Shown: in pieces, positions 16,767-25,365 of the stretch
Numbering within the stretch: position 1 is the stretch's first letter
Layout of the letters: the number at the start of each line of letters is the position of its first letter
Origin: Methylococcaceae bacterium
GTDB taxonomy: Bacteria > Pseudomonadota > Gammaproteobacteria > Methylococcales > Methylomonadaceae
DNA: 36,891 nt
Assembly (NCBI GenBank): GCA_013141375.1
Contig: JABFRC010000373.1
Span: 1 to 36,891 of the forward strand
Reading direction: 5' to 3'
Notes under the pieces: model-generated
Databases searched by the model: none
What the model was told of the DNA's origin: nothing
Seen by the model: the letters and a program-made list of their open reading frames with translations, nothing else
Position numbers and translations under genes: made by a program

Positions 16767-19700
16767 ATGAATCGACTGTCAAATTTTTTTATCGACCGTC
16801 CAATATTCGCTTCGGTACTATCGATTGTCATCGTATTGCTTGGCACTATCGCCCTCATTCAATTACCGATCGCTCAATACCCTGAAATCGCACCTCCTAC
16901 TGTACAGGTTAGCACCGTCTATCCAGGCGCCAGTGCCAAAGTAGTGGCTGAAACCGTAGCCACCCCCATCGAACAAGAAGTCAACGGTGTCGAAGACATG
17001 CTTTATATGTCTTCGGACTCCACCAACAGCGGCAGCATGTCATTGACTCTCACGTTCAAACCGGGAACCAACCTGGATAAAGCGCAAGTTCTGGTTCAAA
17101 ACCGGGTCGCACTTGCCGAGGCCAAACTTCCAGAAGAGGTCAAGCGTCAGGGTATCAGCGTAAAAAAACGCAGCCCGGATTTAAGCCTTGTAGTCAACCT
17201 GGTCTCCCCGGATAAACGCTACGATAGTGTTTATTTGAGCAATTACGCACTATTGCAACTTAAGGACACCCTGGCTCGACTGCCTGGTGTCGGCGACATT
17301 CTGGTTTTTGGTGCCCGTGATTACAGCATGCGTTTATGGCTAAATCCGGAAAAAATCGCCGCTCGAAATCTGACGGCCGGCGAAATCGTCAACGCCATTC
17401 GCGAACAAAACATACAAGTTGCCGCCGGCGTAGTGGGCCAACAGCCTACCCAAGACAAAGCCGACTTTCAGTACACAGTCAGCACCTTGGGACGGCTTAC
17501 CACTCCCGAAGAATTCGCTGAAATTGTCATTAAGCAAGGCCCAAAGGGTCAGGTTATCTACCTTAAGGATGTTGCCCGAATTGAACTGGGTGCCAAGGAT
17601 TACAACTCAGGCCTGTTTCTGGATGGCGATCCCACGGTAGGACTTGCCATCTTCCAACTGCCGGGCTCCAATGCATTGGAAACCAAAAAAGCAGTTGTGG
17701 CTGCTATGGAGCAGCTAAAAACAAGATTTCCGGAAGGTCTTGATTATCTCCTTGTGTATGACACCGTCGTATTCGTTCAGCAATCCATAGATGCTGTGGT
17801 AAAAACCCTATTTGAAGCCATTTTACTGGTCGTACTGGTCGTCGTCATTTTCCTGCAAAACTGGCGGGCCACCGTTATTCCGTTGCTGGCTGTACCCGTG
17901 TCGTTGATTGGTACCTTCGCCATGTTGAGCGCGATGGGCTTATCACTCAACACCTTATCCTTATTCGGACTAGTGTTGGCGATAGGGATTGTGGTGGACG
18001 ATGCCATTGTCGTGGTTGAAAACGTCGAGCGTCATATTGGCCTGGGTCTGTCGGCCAGAGACGCCACCCGCACCGCGATGAGCGAAGTGGTCGGCCCAAT
18101 CATCGCCACAGCACTGGTGTTGCTGGCAGTATTTCTGCCCACCGCTTTTATTACCGGGGTTTCTGGTGCCTTTTACAAACAATTTGCGTTGACGATCACC
18201 GTTTCCACTGTCATCTCGACATTTAACTCACTTACCTTAAGCCCTGCCCTGTGCGCACTGCTGTTGGACCGTGCGCATGATACAAAAAAAGATGCACTGA
18301 CCCGATGGATCGATCGTTTGTTTGGCTGGTTCTTTGTTCGTTTTAACCATTTTTTTGACCGCTTTAGCGTCGGCTATGCCCGCTTGGTCGGCCGCCTCAT
18401 TCGAATAGTCGCGGTGGTATTAGTCGCCTACGTCGGTCTTAATGGCCTCAATTTCCTGGCGTTTGAAAAAGTACCCACCGGCTTCATCCCGCAACAGGAT
18501 CAAGGTTATCTGATTATTTATGCTCAATTACCGGATGCCGCTTCTCTTGCTCGCAGCCAGGAAGTTGTTCAACAGGCGTCCCGCATCATCCTGGACACTG
18601 AAGGCGTTAAACATATCAATGCCTACGCAGGCTGGTCGCTGTTAACCGGCGCTAATCAGGCAAACGTTGCCACCATGTTTGCGCGTCTTGATGATTTTGA
18701 AGAGCGCACAGGCCATCCAGAACTGCATGCCAATGAGCTGGTCAAAAAGCTGGCTCAACGCCTTGCCAACGTCCAGGATGCCCGGATTGCCGTATTTGCT
18801 CCTCCTCCGGTTAGGGGATTAAGTTCTGTCGGCGGTTTTAAACTGCAAATTCAGGATCGCTCAAATGCCGGCATTGCAGAACTTCAGCGCGTTAACACCG
18901 ACCTGACTGCCAAGGGCAATCAGCAACCCGGCTTGGTTGGGCTGTTTTCAACGTTTCGTGCCGACGTGCCGCAATTATTCGTAGACGTCGACCGCATCCG
19001 CGCCAAATCGATGAATGTACCGTTAAAGGATGTTTTCGATACCCTGCAAATCTACCTGGGTTCACTGTATGTGAATGATTTTAATATCTTCGGTCGCACC
19101 TATTCGGTGGTTGCTCAAGCAGACTCACAATTTCGCATGCATCCGGAAGACATCAGCAAATTAAAAACTAAGAATGCACAAGGCAACATGGTGCCGCTGG
19201 CCTCGATTGTTGATGTTAAGCAAATTAAAGGTCCAGATAAAATCACTCGTTACAACATGTATCCGGCCGCAGAGATTAACGGCAGCACCCTGCCCGGCAT
19301 AAGCTCCGGCCAAGCCATTAACATGATGACTAAGCTGATGAACGATGAATTACCGCCCGGCTTTGGTTTTGAATGGACAGAGCTTAGCCTGCAACAAGTA
19401 TTGGCCGGAAACGTTGCCTTCCTTGTATTTCCGTTAAGCGTCATTTTTGTATTTTTGGCGCTGGCAGCACAATACGAAAGTTGGTCATTGCCTCTGGCAG
19501 TCATTTTAATCGTGCCGATGTGCATCTTGTCTTCGATGACAGGCATCTGGTTAAATAATATGGATAACAACATTTTTACCCAGATCGGCTTCATCGTCTT
19601 GGTGGGACTGGCAAGTAAAAACGCCATCCTGATTGTCGAATTTGCCAAGCGCCGTCAGGAAGCTGGGCTAAATCGTTTCGATGCAGCGGTGGAAGCGGCG

Positions 19701-19949
19701 CGTATCAGGCTAAGACCCATTTTAATGACCTCCTTCGCCTTCATTATGGGCGTATTTCCGTTGATGATAGCAACGGGGGCTGGCGCAGAATCCAGACGTA
19801 TATTAGGTACGGCCATGTTTAGCGGTATGGTGGGTGTCACTATCTTCGGCCTGCTGTTAACACCGGTGTTTTTTGTTGTTATCCAAGGTTTAGTAGAGCG
19901 TAAATCACCTCCCCCTGTTGCAAGTCCTTCTGCCGGTTCCGAACCATGA
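16767..19949 (+). CDS. RND multidrug efflux transporter, HAE-1 family (AcrB/MexB-like)
   Basis: Proton-driven inner-membrane pump of a tripartite efflux system. The 1060-residue length fits the HAE-1 group. Seen: the N-terminal helix with FFIDRPIFASVLSIVIVLLG, first porter loop (about 35-335), the central helix block with the proton-relay aspartates Asp411-Asp412 (GIVVDDAIVVVENVERH), the second porter loop with PTGFIPQQDQGYL (about 560-875), and the second relay block with Lys951 (GLASKNAILIVEFAKRRQ). These residues are those needed for proton coupling in AcrB, so the pump looks active. The last four bases overlap the outer-membrane channel gene. Drug or solvent export is a family inference. 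Confidence 0.95.
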   Translation: MNRLSNFFIDRPIFASVLSIVIVLLGTIALIQLPIAQYPEIAPPTVQVSTVYPGASAKVVAETVATPIEQEVNGVEDMLYMSSDSTNSGSMSLTLTFKPGTNLDKAQVLVQNRVALAEAKLPEEVKRQGISVKKRSPDLSLVVNLVSPDKRYDSVYLSNYALLQLKDTLARLPGVGDILVFGARDYSMRLWLNPEKIAARNLTAGEIVNAIREQNIQVAAGVVGQQPTQDKADFQYTVSTLGRLTTPEEFAEIVIKQGPKGQVIYLKDVARIELGAKDYNSGLFLDGDPTVGLAIFQLPGSNALETKKAVVAAMEQLKTRFPEGLDYLLVYDTVVFVQQSIDAVVKTLFEAILLVVLVVVIFLQNWRATVIPLLAVPVSLIGTFAMLSAMGLSLNTLSLFGLVLAIGIVVDDAIVVVENVERHIGLGLSARDATRTAMSEVVGPIIATALVLLAVFLPTAFITGVSGAFYKQFALTITVSTVISTFNSLTLSPALCALLLDRAHDTKKDALTRWIDRLFGWFFVRFNHFFDRFSVGYARLVGRLIRIVAVVLVAYVGLNGLNFLAFEKVPTGFIPQQDQGYLIIYAQLPDAASLARSQEVVQQASRIILDTEGVKHINAYAGWSLLTGANQANVATMFARLDDFEERTGHPELHANELVKKLAQRLANVQDARIAVFAPPPVRGLSSVGGFKLQIQDRSNAGIAELQRVNTDLTAKGNQQPGLVGLFSTFRADVPQLFVDVDRIRAKSMNVPLKDVFDTLQIYLGSLYVNDFNIFGRTYSVVAQADSQFRMHPEDISKLKTKNAQGNMVPLASIVDVKQIKGPDKITRYNMYPAAEINGSTLPGISSGQAINMMTKLMNDELPPGFGFEWTELSLQQVLAGNVAFLVFPLSVIFVFLALAAQYESWSLPLAVILIVPMCILSSMTGIWLNNMDNNIFTQIGFIVLVGLASKNAILIVEFAKRRQEAGLNRFDAAVEAARIRLRPILMTSFAFIMGVFPLMIATGAGAESRRILGTAMFSGMVGVTIFGLLLTPVFFVVIQGLVERKSPPPVASPSAGSEP

Positions 19950-21388
19950 TTTATCAGATATCCATCCCGCAGCGCATAGGAACTGGGCCAATTTTCGCCG
20001 CATTACTGTCATTAACTATTCTGACTGCGTGCAGTGTAGGACCAGACCATAAAACGCCGACAACTGAGCTCCCTGCTACTTTCTTAAATGCTGACCCGCA
20101 TGATTTCTCGACGAAAAACATCGAAGTTGCCTGGTGGAAATTGTTCAACGATGCTGAATTAACAGGCTTAGTTGATCAAACGCTAGCTCATAATTTCGAC
20201 CTAAAAACCGCTGAAGCCAACCTGCTGGAAGCACGCTCGCTTTATATTGAAGCGGGCTTGAATCTATTACCGACAGTCACCTCGCATGGCAATTACACCG
20301 AACAAAAGCGCAGTCTTGCCGCACTTAACAACAGAGCGTTTGTGCCACGCGAGTTAAAACTTTTCAATACCGGTTTTGACGCCTTCTGGGAAATCGACCT
20401 GTTTGGACGGGTGCGCCGTAATGTTGAAGCGAATAGCGATGAAGTCGATGCCCAGGATGCCAGTCTGCGTGATCTCAAGGTAAGCTTGATCGCAGAAGTT
20501 GCACGCAATTATTTTCAATTACGCGGATTGCAAGCGCAGCTGGCTGTGGTCAAAAAGAACGTCGACAATCAGAGTCGCACCCTTGAAATCACCAACATCA
20601 AGCTTGAAAACGGCCGCGGCACAGAGCTTGATAGCGCCAGAGCCTCTGCGCAATTGGAAACGACGCGAGCTAACATCCCCCCCTTACAATCGGCGATCAA
20701 TCAAGCCATCCATCGACTTGGCATACTCACCGGCCAACTGCCAGGCGCGCTCACACAAAAGCTTGCACAACCTGCGCCGCTACCCAAAATGCCCGAGATT
20801 ATTCCTGTAGGCAATCCTGCAGACTTACTGCGCCGACGCCCAGACATTCGCGTTGCGGAAATGACTTTGGCGGCATCAACAGCGCGTATTGGCGTTGCTA
20901 CGGCGGATCTTTTTCCGCGAGTCACGTTTGTCGGCACGATATCGCTTGAAGCAGCAACGCTATCGGGCATTGGTGCAGTAGGCTCGGAAACCTTTTCAGT
21001 CGGCCCCAAAATCAGCTGGGCGGCGCTGGACTTGGGCCGCGTCTATGCACGCATTAAAGCCGCCGATGCCCATGCCGAAGCCAGCCTGGCCCAATACCAA
21101 CAAACTGTATTGAACGCATTGGAAGAAGCCGAAAACACTCTCACCGCTTATAACCAGGAACGCGCTCGCACTGAAATATTGCGCGCTGCGGCGAATGCCG
21201 GAGAAAAGGCTCAAACCCTTGCACAACTGCGTTTCAATGAGGGCATTGACGATTTCCTGACTGTACTGGATACCGAACAGCGCTTGCTGCAAGATCAAAA
21301 CCAACTGGCAGCCAGTGAAACCGCATCGGCAACCACATTAGTAGCACTCTATAAAGCGCTTGGAGGGGGCTGGGAATTCACAAAATAA
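19946..21388 (+). CDS. RND efflux outer-membrane channel lipoprotein (OprM/NodT family)
   Basis: TolC-like outer-membrane factor completing the tripartite pump. The 480-residue preprotein has a signal with lipobox LTAC (Cys29) followed by the typical SVGPDHKTP start of NodT-family lipoproteins. Two OEP repeats follow (about 75-255 and 280-475), with FDAFWEIDLFGRVRRNVEA, the LLRRRPDIRVAE motif between them, and FSVGPKISWAALDLGRV in the second. Its ATG overlaps the pump gene stop by four bases (ATGA), so the three products are translationally linked. No TetR, MarR or two-component regulator gene is adjacent. Confidence 0.94.
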   Translation: MIYQISIPQRIGTGPIFAALLSLTILTACSVGPDHKTPTTELPATFLNADPHDFSTKNIEVAWWKLFNDAELTGLVDQTLAHNFDLKTAEANLLEARSLYIEAGLNLLPTVTSHGNYTEQKRSLAALNNRAFVPRELKLFNTGFDAFWEIDLFGRVRRNVEANSDEVDAQDASLRDLKVSLIAEVARNYFQLRGLQAQLAVVKKNVDNQSRTLEITNIKLENGRGTELDSARASAQLETTRANIPPLQSAINQAIHRLGILTGQLPGALTQKLAQPAPLPKMPEIIPVGNPADLLRRRPDIRVAEMTLAASTARIGVATADLFPRVTFVGTISLEAATLSGIGAVGSETFSVGPKISWAALDLGRVYARIKAADAHAEASLAQYQQTVLNALEEAENTLTAYNQERARTEILRAAANAGEKAQTLAQLRFNEGIDDFLTVLDTEQRLLQDQNQLAASETASATTLVALYKALGGGWEFTK

Positions 21389-21569
21389 TTGATAACTTAG
21401 CTTATGGATTTAGCTGTCTGCTAACCAGGCAAGTATCAAGCAACTCTGGCATTAACCGTGTGTTCAACTTAAAATGCCCACCTTAAAAATACAAAACTAG
21501 CGATACACGGCGCGCCAAATCCGACGCATTTCAAGCCCTGTAAGGCTCACCCACCACCGCAATGGACCT

Positions 21570-22478
21570 ATGACTGATTTTAAACTGACACATCTCAAAC
21601 AGCTGGAAGCCGAGAGCATCCATATCATCCGGGAAGTTGCTGCGGAATTTGAACGCCCGGTGATGTTGTATTCAATCGGTAAAGATTCTGCCGTTATGCT
21701 ACATCTGACCATGAAAGCGTTCTATCCCGGCAAACCACCATTCCCGATGCTGCATGTAGATACCACCTGGAAATTCAAGGAAATGATCGAGTTTCGCGAC
21801 AAATTGATCAAGGAACTGGGCCTGGATTTATTAGTGCATATTAATCAGGATGGCGTCGATCAAGGCATCGGCCCATTCACTCATGGCAGTAAAAAACATA
21901 CTGATGTGATGAAAACTGACGGCCTCAAGCAGGCTTTGGATAAATACCAGTTTGATGCCGCTTTCGGCGGTGCTCGCCGTGATGAAGAAAAATCTCGCGC
22001 GAAAGAGAGGGTGTATTCATTCCGCGATAAAAATCATCGTTGGGACCCCAAAAATCAGCGCCCGGAATTATGGAATATCTATAACGGTAAAGTAGACAAA
22101 GGCGAAAGCATTCGCGTGTTTCCATTGTCCAACTGGACTGAACTGGATATTTGGCAATACATCCATCTTGAAAACATTCCGATTGTGCCGCTGTATTTTG
22201 CCAAAGAGCGTCCAGTAGTCGAGCGCGACGGCATGTTAATCATGGTCGATGATGAACGTATGCCCATCGGTCCCGATGAAAAAGTAGAGATGAAGAAAGT
22301 GCGTTTCCGCACTTTGGGATGTTACCCGTTGACCGGCGCAGTGGAATCTGAGGCCACGACCCTGCCGGAGATTATTCAGGAAATGCTGCTGACAACGACC
22401 TCTGAACGCCAAGGCCGCTTGATTGACCATGACCAAGCTGGATCCATGGAACAGAAAAAGCGCGAAGGCTATTTTTAA
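21570..22478 (+). CDS. cysD: Sulfate adenylyltransferase subunit 2
   Basis: CysD makes adenosine 5'-phosphosulfate (APS) from ATP and sulfate, driven by GTP hydrolysis on CysN; first step of assimilatory sulfate reduction. The 302 residues equal the E. coli length. The PP-loop SIGKDS at 35-40 binds ATP pyrophosphate; other landmarks are [28 protein letters not shown] and the [14 protein letters not shown] block, ending in KKREGYF as in the family. It leads the cysDN pair, 45 bases before cysN. The 181-base gap upstream holds no other gene; I found no convincing promoter there. Confidence 0.97.
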   Translation: MTDFKLTHLKQLEAESIHIIREVAAEFERPVMLYSIGKDSAVMLHLTMKAFYPGKPPFPMLHVDTTWKFKEMIEFRDKLIKELGLDLLVHINQDGVDQGIGPFTHGSKKHTDVMKTDGLKQALDKYQFDAAFGGARRDEEKSRAKERVYSFRDKNHRWDPKNQRPELWNIYNGKVDKGESIRVFPLSNWTELDIWQYIHLENIPIVPLYFAKERPVVERDGMLIMVDDERMPIGPDEKVEMKKVRFRTLGCYPLTGAVESEATTLPEIIQEMLLTTTSERQGRLIDHDQAGSMEQKKREGYF

Positions 22479-22523
22479 TTAAGCTTGCAACCGCCACTTC
22501 ATCACAGTTATTCAGAGAGCACT

Positions 22524-24146
22524 ATGTCCCATCAATCCGATTTAATCAGTAGCGATATTAACGCGTATTTAGCGCAACACGAACGTAAGGAATTAGTCCG
22601 GTTTTTAACCTGCGGTAATGTTGATGACGGCAAAAGTACGTTGATTGGACGTTTGCTGCACGATTCCAAAATGATTTACGAAGACCAGCTGGCGGCTGTT
22701 CAGGCTGATAGTGTTAAATCCGGCACGACCGGCGCCGGTAAAATCGATTTGGCGTTGTTGGTCGATGGTTTACAGGCCGAGCGCGAACAAGGCATTACTA
22801 TTGATGTGGCTTATCGTTACTTTTCGACTTCCAAACGCAAATTCATCATTGCCGATACACCAGGGCACGAACAATACACCCGAAATATGGCCACCGGCGC
22901 ATCCACTTGCGATTTGGCTATTATCTTGATCGATGCTCGCTATGGTGTACAAACTCAAACCAAACGCCACAGCTTTATTGCTTCATTATTGGGCATTCAA
23001 CATATTATTGTTGCCGTCAATAAAATGGATTTGGTCGAATACAGCGAAGCGACGTTCAATAAAATCAAACAAGATTACTTAACATTTACCAAAACGCTAG
23101 ATTTGCATGACATTCGTTTTATCCCGATGTCGGCACTGGATGGCGACAACGTCGTCAACCCAAGTGAATCGATGGCCTGGTTTGATGGCGCACCGTTAAT
23201 GGAAACCTTGAACATCATCGAAATCGCTAACGATCGCAATTTTTCCGACGCACGCTTTCCGGTGCAGTATGTGAACCGCCCCAACCTTGACTTTCGCGGC
23301 TTTTGCGGCACGATTGCATCAGGTATTTTTCGCAAAGGCGACAAGGTCACCGCGTTGCCGTCCGGTAAAAGCAGTACAGTTAAAGCCATTGTTACTTATG
23401 ACGGCGAACTTGATTTAGCGTTCGCACCGATGGCAATCACCTTAACACTGGACGATGAAATTGATGTCAGTCGTGGCGATATTTTGGTAGGTAACGAGCA
23501 ACAAAGCGTTGCTGTCGCCGACAAATTCAAGGCGCATGTCGTCTGGATGGCGGAACAAGCCATGACACCCGGCAAACAATATGTGATTAAACTGGCTACG
23601 CGCAGCGTTTCCGGCTCCATAGCATTGATACATCACCGCATTGATGTAAATACACTGGAACATCACGATGCCAGCGTGTTGCAATTGAATGAAATTGGTT
23701 CATGTACCTTATCGGTCAACGCGCCAGTCGTATTTGATGCTTACAAAACCCACAAGGGTACAGGCTCCTTCATCATTATCGACCGTTTGACTAATGGCAC
23801 GGTTGGTGCCGGCATGATTGTTGGCATCCACGATGATGAGACAACACAACCAGTCAGCGCTGAAGAGCGTGCAGCAAGATTTAGCCAGGTGCCCACTGCA
23901 ATTGCATTAACAGGTGCCAACAACCTTGAAGCGGCTTATCAACTGGAAAGAAAACTGTTTGATACCGGCCACGCCAGCACCGTTCTGGAAACACCGAATG
24001 CGGCGCTGGTACAAGCCATTAAACACGCCGGTTTGATTTGTCTGATCATTAATGGATCGGAGTTTTCAGACTTAAGCTATGACACCGAACAAAATTCGCT
24101 GGATGATATTTACAACGCATTGAAAGAGCAAAAGATCATCTATTAA
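22524..24146 (+). CDS. cysN: Sulfate adenylyltransferase subunit 1 with a degenerate APS-kinase-like C-terminus
   Basis: CysN is the GTPase subunit of ATP sulfurylase. ATG at 22524 follows a GAGAG site and is preferred to a TTG 39 bases upstream; this gives 540 residues, against 475 in E. coli CysN. The EF-Tu-like GTPase domain has GNVDDGKST (31-39), ADTPGHEQ (110-117) and NKMD (166-169), then the beta-barrel domains. From about residue 445 the extra tail aligns by eye with the start and middle of APS kinase (CysC), as in CysNC fusions: R...[26 protein letters not shown] and [12 protein letters not shown]. The P-loop GxxGxGKST is lost, so this kinase half should be dead. No cysC or cysH lies nearby. 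Confidence 0.93.
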   Translation: MSHQSDLISSDINAYLAQHERKELVRFLTCGNVDDGKSTLIGRLLHDSKMIYEDQLAAVQADSVKSGTTGAGKIDLALLVDGLQAEREQGITIDVAYRYFSTSKRKFIIADTPGHEQYTRNMATGASTCDLAIILIDARYGVQTQTKRHSFIASLLGIQHIIVAVNKMDLVEYSEATFNKIKQDYLTFTKTLDLHDIRFIPMSALDGDNVVNPSESMAWFDGAPLMETLNIIEIANDRNFSDARFPVQYVNRPNLDFRGFCGTIASGIFRKGDKVTALPSGKSSTVKAIVTYDGELDLAFAPMAITLTLDDEIDVSRGDILVGNEQQSVAVADKFKAHVVWMAEQAMTPGKQYVIKLATRSVSGSIALIHHRIDVNTLEHHDASVLQLNEIGSCTLSVNAPVVFDAYKTHKGTGSFIIIDRLTNGTVGAGMIVGIHDDETTQPVSAEERAARFSQVPTAIALTGANNLEAAYQLERKLFDTGHASTVLETPNAALVQAIKHAGLICLIINGSEFSDLSYDTEQNSLDDIYNALKEQKIIY

Positions 24147-24159
24147 TCCTTATAACCTG

Positions 24160-24187
24160 ATGGCCTTGTAAAACTACCAATGGTGGG
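24160..24187 (+). repeat. Intergenic motif, copy 1 of 2 (ATGGCCTTG-N-AAAACTA)
   Basis: A 28-base stretch between cysN and the rhomboid gene that matches 22 of 28 positions of a stretch at 33399-33426, ahead of the GNAT gene. The shared core is ATGGCCTTG, one variable base, AAAACTA, a short variable part and GGTG. Both copies are intergenic, on the same strand, and upstream of a gene start. With two copies this may be chance. Confidence 0.3.
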
Positions 24188-24190
24188 CAA

Positions 24191-24880
24191 ATGATACCGA
24201 TTAGAGATACTGCGCCTTGTTACAACAAACCATTGGTAACTTGGGCGATTATCGTCATTTGCTCGGTCATTTTCGTGACCATGCAGTTCTTGCCGGATGA
24301 TGCCAATTTTAAATTACTGTATCAATTTGGCATGGTCCCGGCGCGTTACTCAAACCCGCAATGGCCTATCAGCTTCGGCATTCCTTTTGATGGTTATTTG
24401 TCCTTTTTAACCAACCTGTTTTTGCATGGCAACTGGGGCCATTTATTGGTCAATATGTGGTTCCTGTGGATTTTTGCCGACAATATCGAAGATCGCATGG
24501 GTCGTTTGCCATTCTTGTTGTTCTATTTGATCTGCGGCTTACTAGCAACGACCATGCAATGGTTGTTTGATCCTTCGCTCAATGTGCCGGTGGTAGGTGC
24601 ATCCGGGGCTATCGCCGGAGTATTGGGTGCCTACTTTTTCTTGTACCCGATGGAACGCGTGATTATCTGGGTACCGATATTTTTTTTCCCGGTGATACTG
24701 GAGGTCCCAGCCATCGCTTTTCTGGGCATTTGGGTGATATTACAACTGCACGACGCCACCACTGCGACCTTGTATCAAGAGGGCTTGCCAGCCAATGTAG
24801 CTTGGTGGGCGCATCTGGGAGGATTTATCGCCGGCACCATTTTGTATCGGTTTTTTGTTAAGCCGCTTCGTGAACAATAA
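24191..24880 (+). CDS. Rhomboid family intramembrane serine protease
   Basis: Rhomboids cleave membrane proteins within or next to their transmembrane helices. The 229-residue protein has six predicted helices and the catalytic pair: Ser138 in GASGAIAG (GxSG) and His208 in AHLGGFIAG. Supporting motifs are NLFLHGNWGHLLVNMWFLWIFADNIED after helix 2 and the conserved early segment IPIRD. The start ATG is preceded by GGTGGG. It lies 44 bases behind cysN on the same strand, so read-through from cysDN is possible, but a sulfur-related role is not implied. Substrate unknown. Confidence 0.92.
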   Translation: MIPIRDTAPCYNKPLVTWAIIVICSVIFVTMQFLPDDANFKLLYQFGMVPARYSNPQWPISFGIPFDGYLSFLTNLFLHGNWGHLLVNMWFLWIFADNIEDRMGRLPFLLFYLICGLLATTMQWLFDPSLNVPVVGASGAIAGVLGAYFFLYPMERVIIWVPIFFFPVILEVPAIAFLGIWVILQLHDATTATLYQEGLPANVAWWAHLGGFIAGTILYRFFVKPLREQ

Positions 24881-24890
24881 GAAACCTAGC

Positions 24891-24919
24891 GTCACAGCCA
24901 AGCTTTTTTAAGGTATAAT
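24891..24919 (+). promoter_or_regulatory. Candidate sigma-70 promoter of the 108-aa membrane protein gene
   Basis: A perfect TATAAT (24914-24919) with GTCACA 17 bases upstream (4/6 match to TTGACA). Transcription would start near 24926, giving a leader of about 40 bases to ATG 24966. Confidence 0.55.
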
Positions 24920-24936
24920 TTTCGCTTAAAAAGCTT
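24900..24936. repeat. Inverted repeat around the -10 box
   Basis: AAGCTTTTTTAAG (24900-24912) and CTTAAAAAGCTT (24925-24936) are near-perfect inverted copies with one extra T in the left arm. The 12 bases between them hold the TATAAT box. It may be an operator at this promoter or a weak terminator for the rhomboid gene; no T-run follows the stem. Confidence 0.5.
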
Positions 24937-24965
24937 CTTCAGAACTATTTAGGGTATTGGGTGAT

Positions 24966-25292
24966 ATGAATAAAGTTAATGTTGCATTGGTAAGATTGCT
25001 TCAGTTTGTGGTTTTTGTATTTTTTGTGTTCGCAGTAACTGCCTACTTTGGCGCATTGGTCTTGTTACCACTGGATTTGATCGTACTGTTGAGCAAGCTG
25101 TTATCTGTAATTGGTTTTAATGCCTTTATTGGTGCTTTGGTTGCGGCGCCTGCAGTTGGATATTTGGCATTTACCGCTTACAAAATTCCAGGCTTAGGCA
25201 GCATCCTTGTTGAGACTGGCGTGGATTTGGTAAAAACCGGCAAAGCTCGCGTTGATGCTTTCAACAGCATTGCCAGCGCAGTAAAAGCGTAA
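24966..25292 (+). CDS. Small hypothetical two-helix membrane protein (108 aa)
   Basis: I do not recognise this protein. From ATG 24966 (AGGGT and GGGTG upstream; an in-frame TTG at 24957 is less likely) it has 108 residues: a short basic N-terminus, a hydrophobic helix at about 8-45 that may be one long or two shorter spans, a second at about 50-68, and a polar C-terminal third (about 69-108) with VKTGKARVDAFNSIASAVKA that looks amphipathic. It has its own promoter candidate with a perfect TATAAT and is closed by an unusually long hairpin terminator, so it is probably a single-gene transcript. Confidence 0.7.
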   Translation: MNKVNVALVRLLQFVVFVFFVFAVTAYFGALVLLPLDLIVLLSKLLSVIGFNAFIGALVAAPAVGYLAFTAYKIPGLGSILVETGVDLVKTGKARVDAFNSIASAVKA

Positions 25293-25298
25293 ATTTTA

Positions 25299-25348
25299 GA
25301 CACAAAAAAGGGGCCGACGATGTTTGTCGTCGGCCCCTTTTTTGTGTC
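25299..25348. terminator. Bidirectional rho-independent terminator with a 22-bp perfect stem
   Basis: Arms at 25299-25320 and 25327-25348 are perfectly complementary over 22 bases around a six-base loop (TGTTTG). Each arm holds the GC-rich block GGGGCCGACGA next to an A6/T6 run, so the structure is symmetric and serves both the small membrane protein gene and uvrA, which end toward each other here. Confidence 0.93.
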
Positions 25349-25365
25349 TGCTATTTTTGAAAACT

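Noticed and set aside
21389-21569. Riboswitch or small RNA before cysD
   Set aside because: Only short weak hairpins (TTAGC/GCTAA, AGCC/GGCT) are visible and no known aptamer core was recognised.
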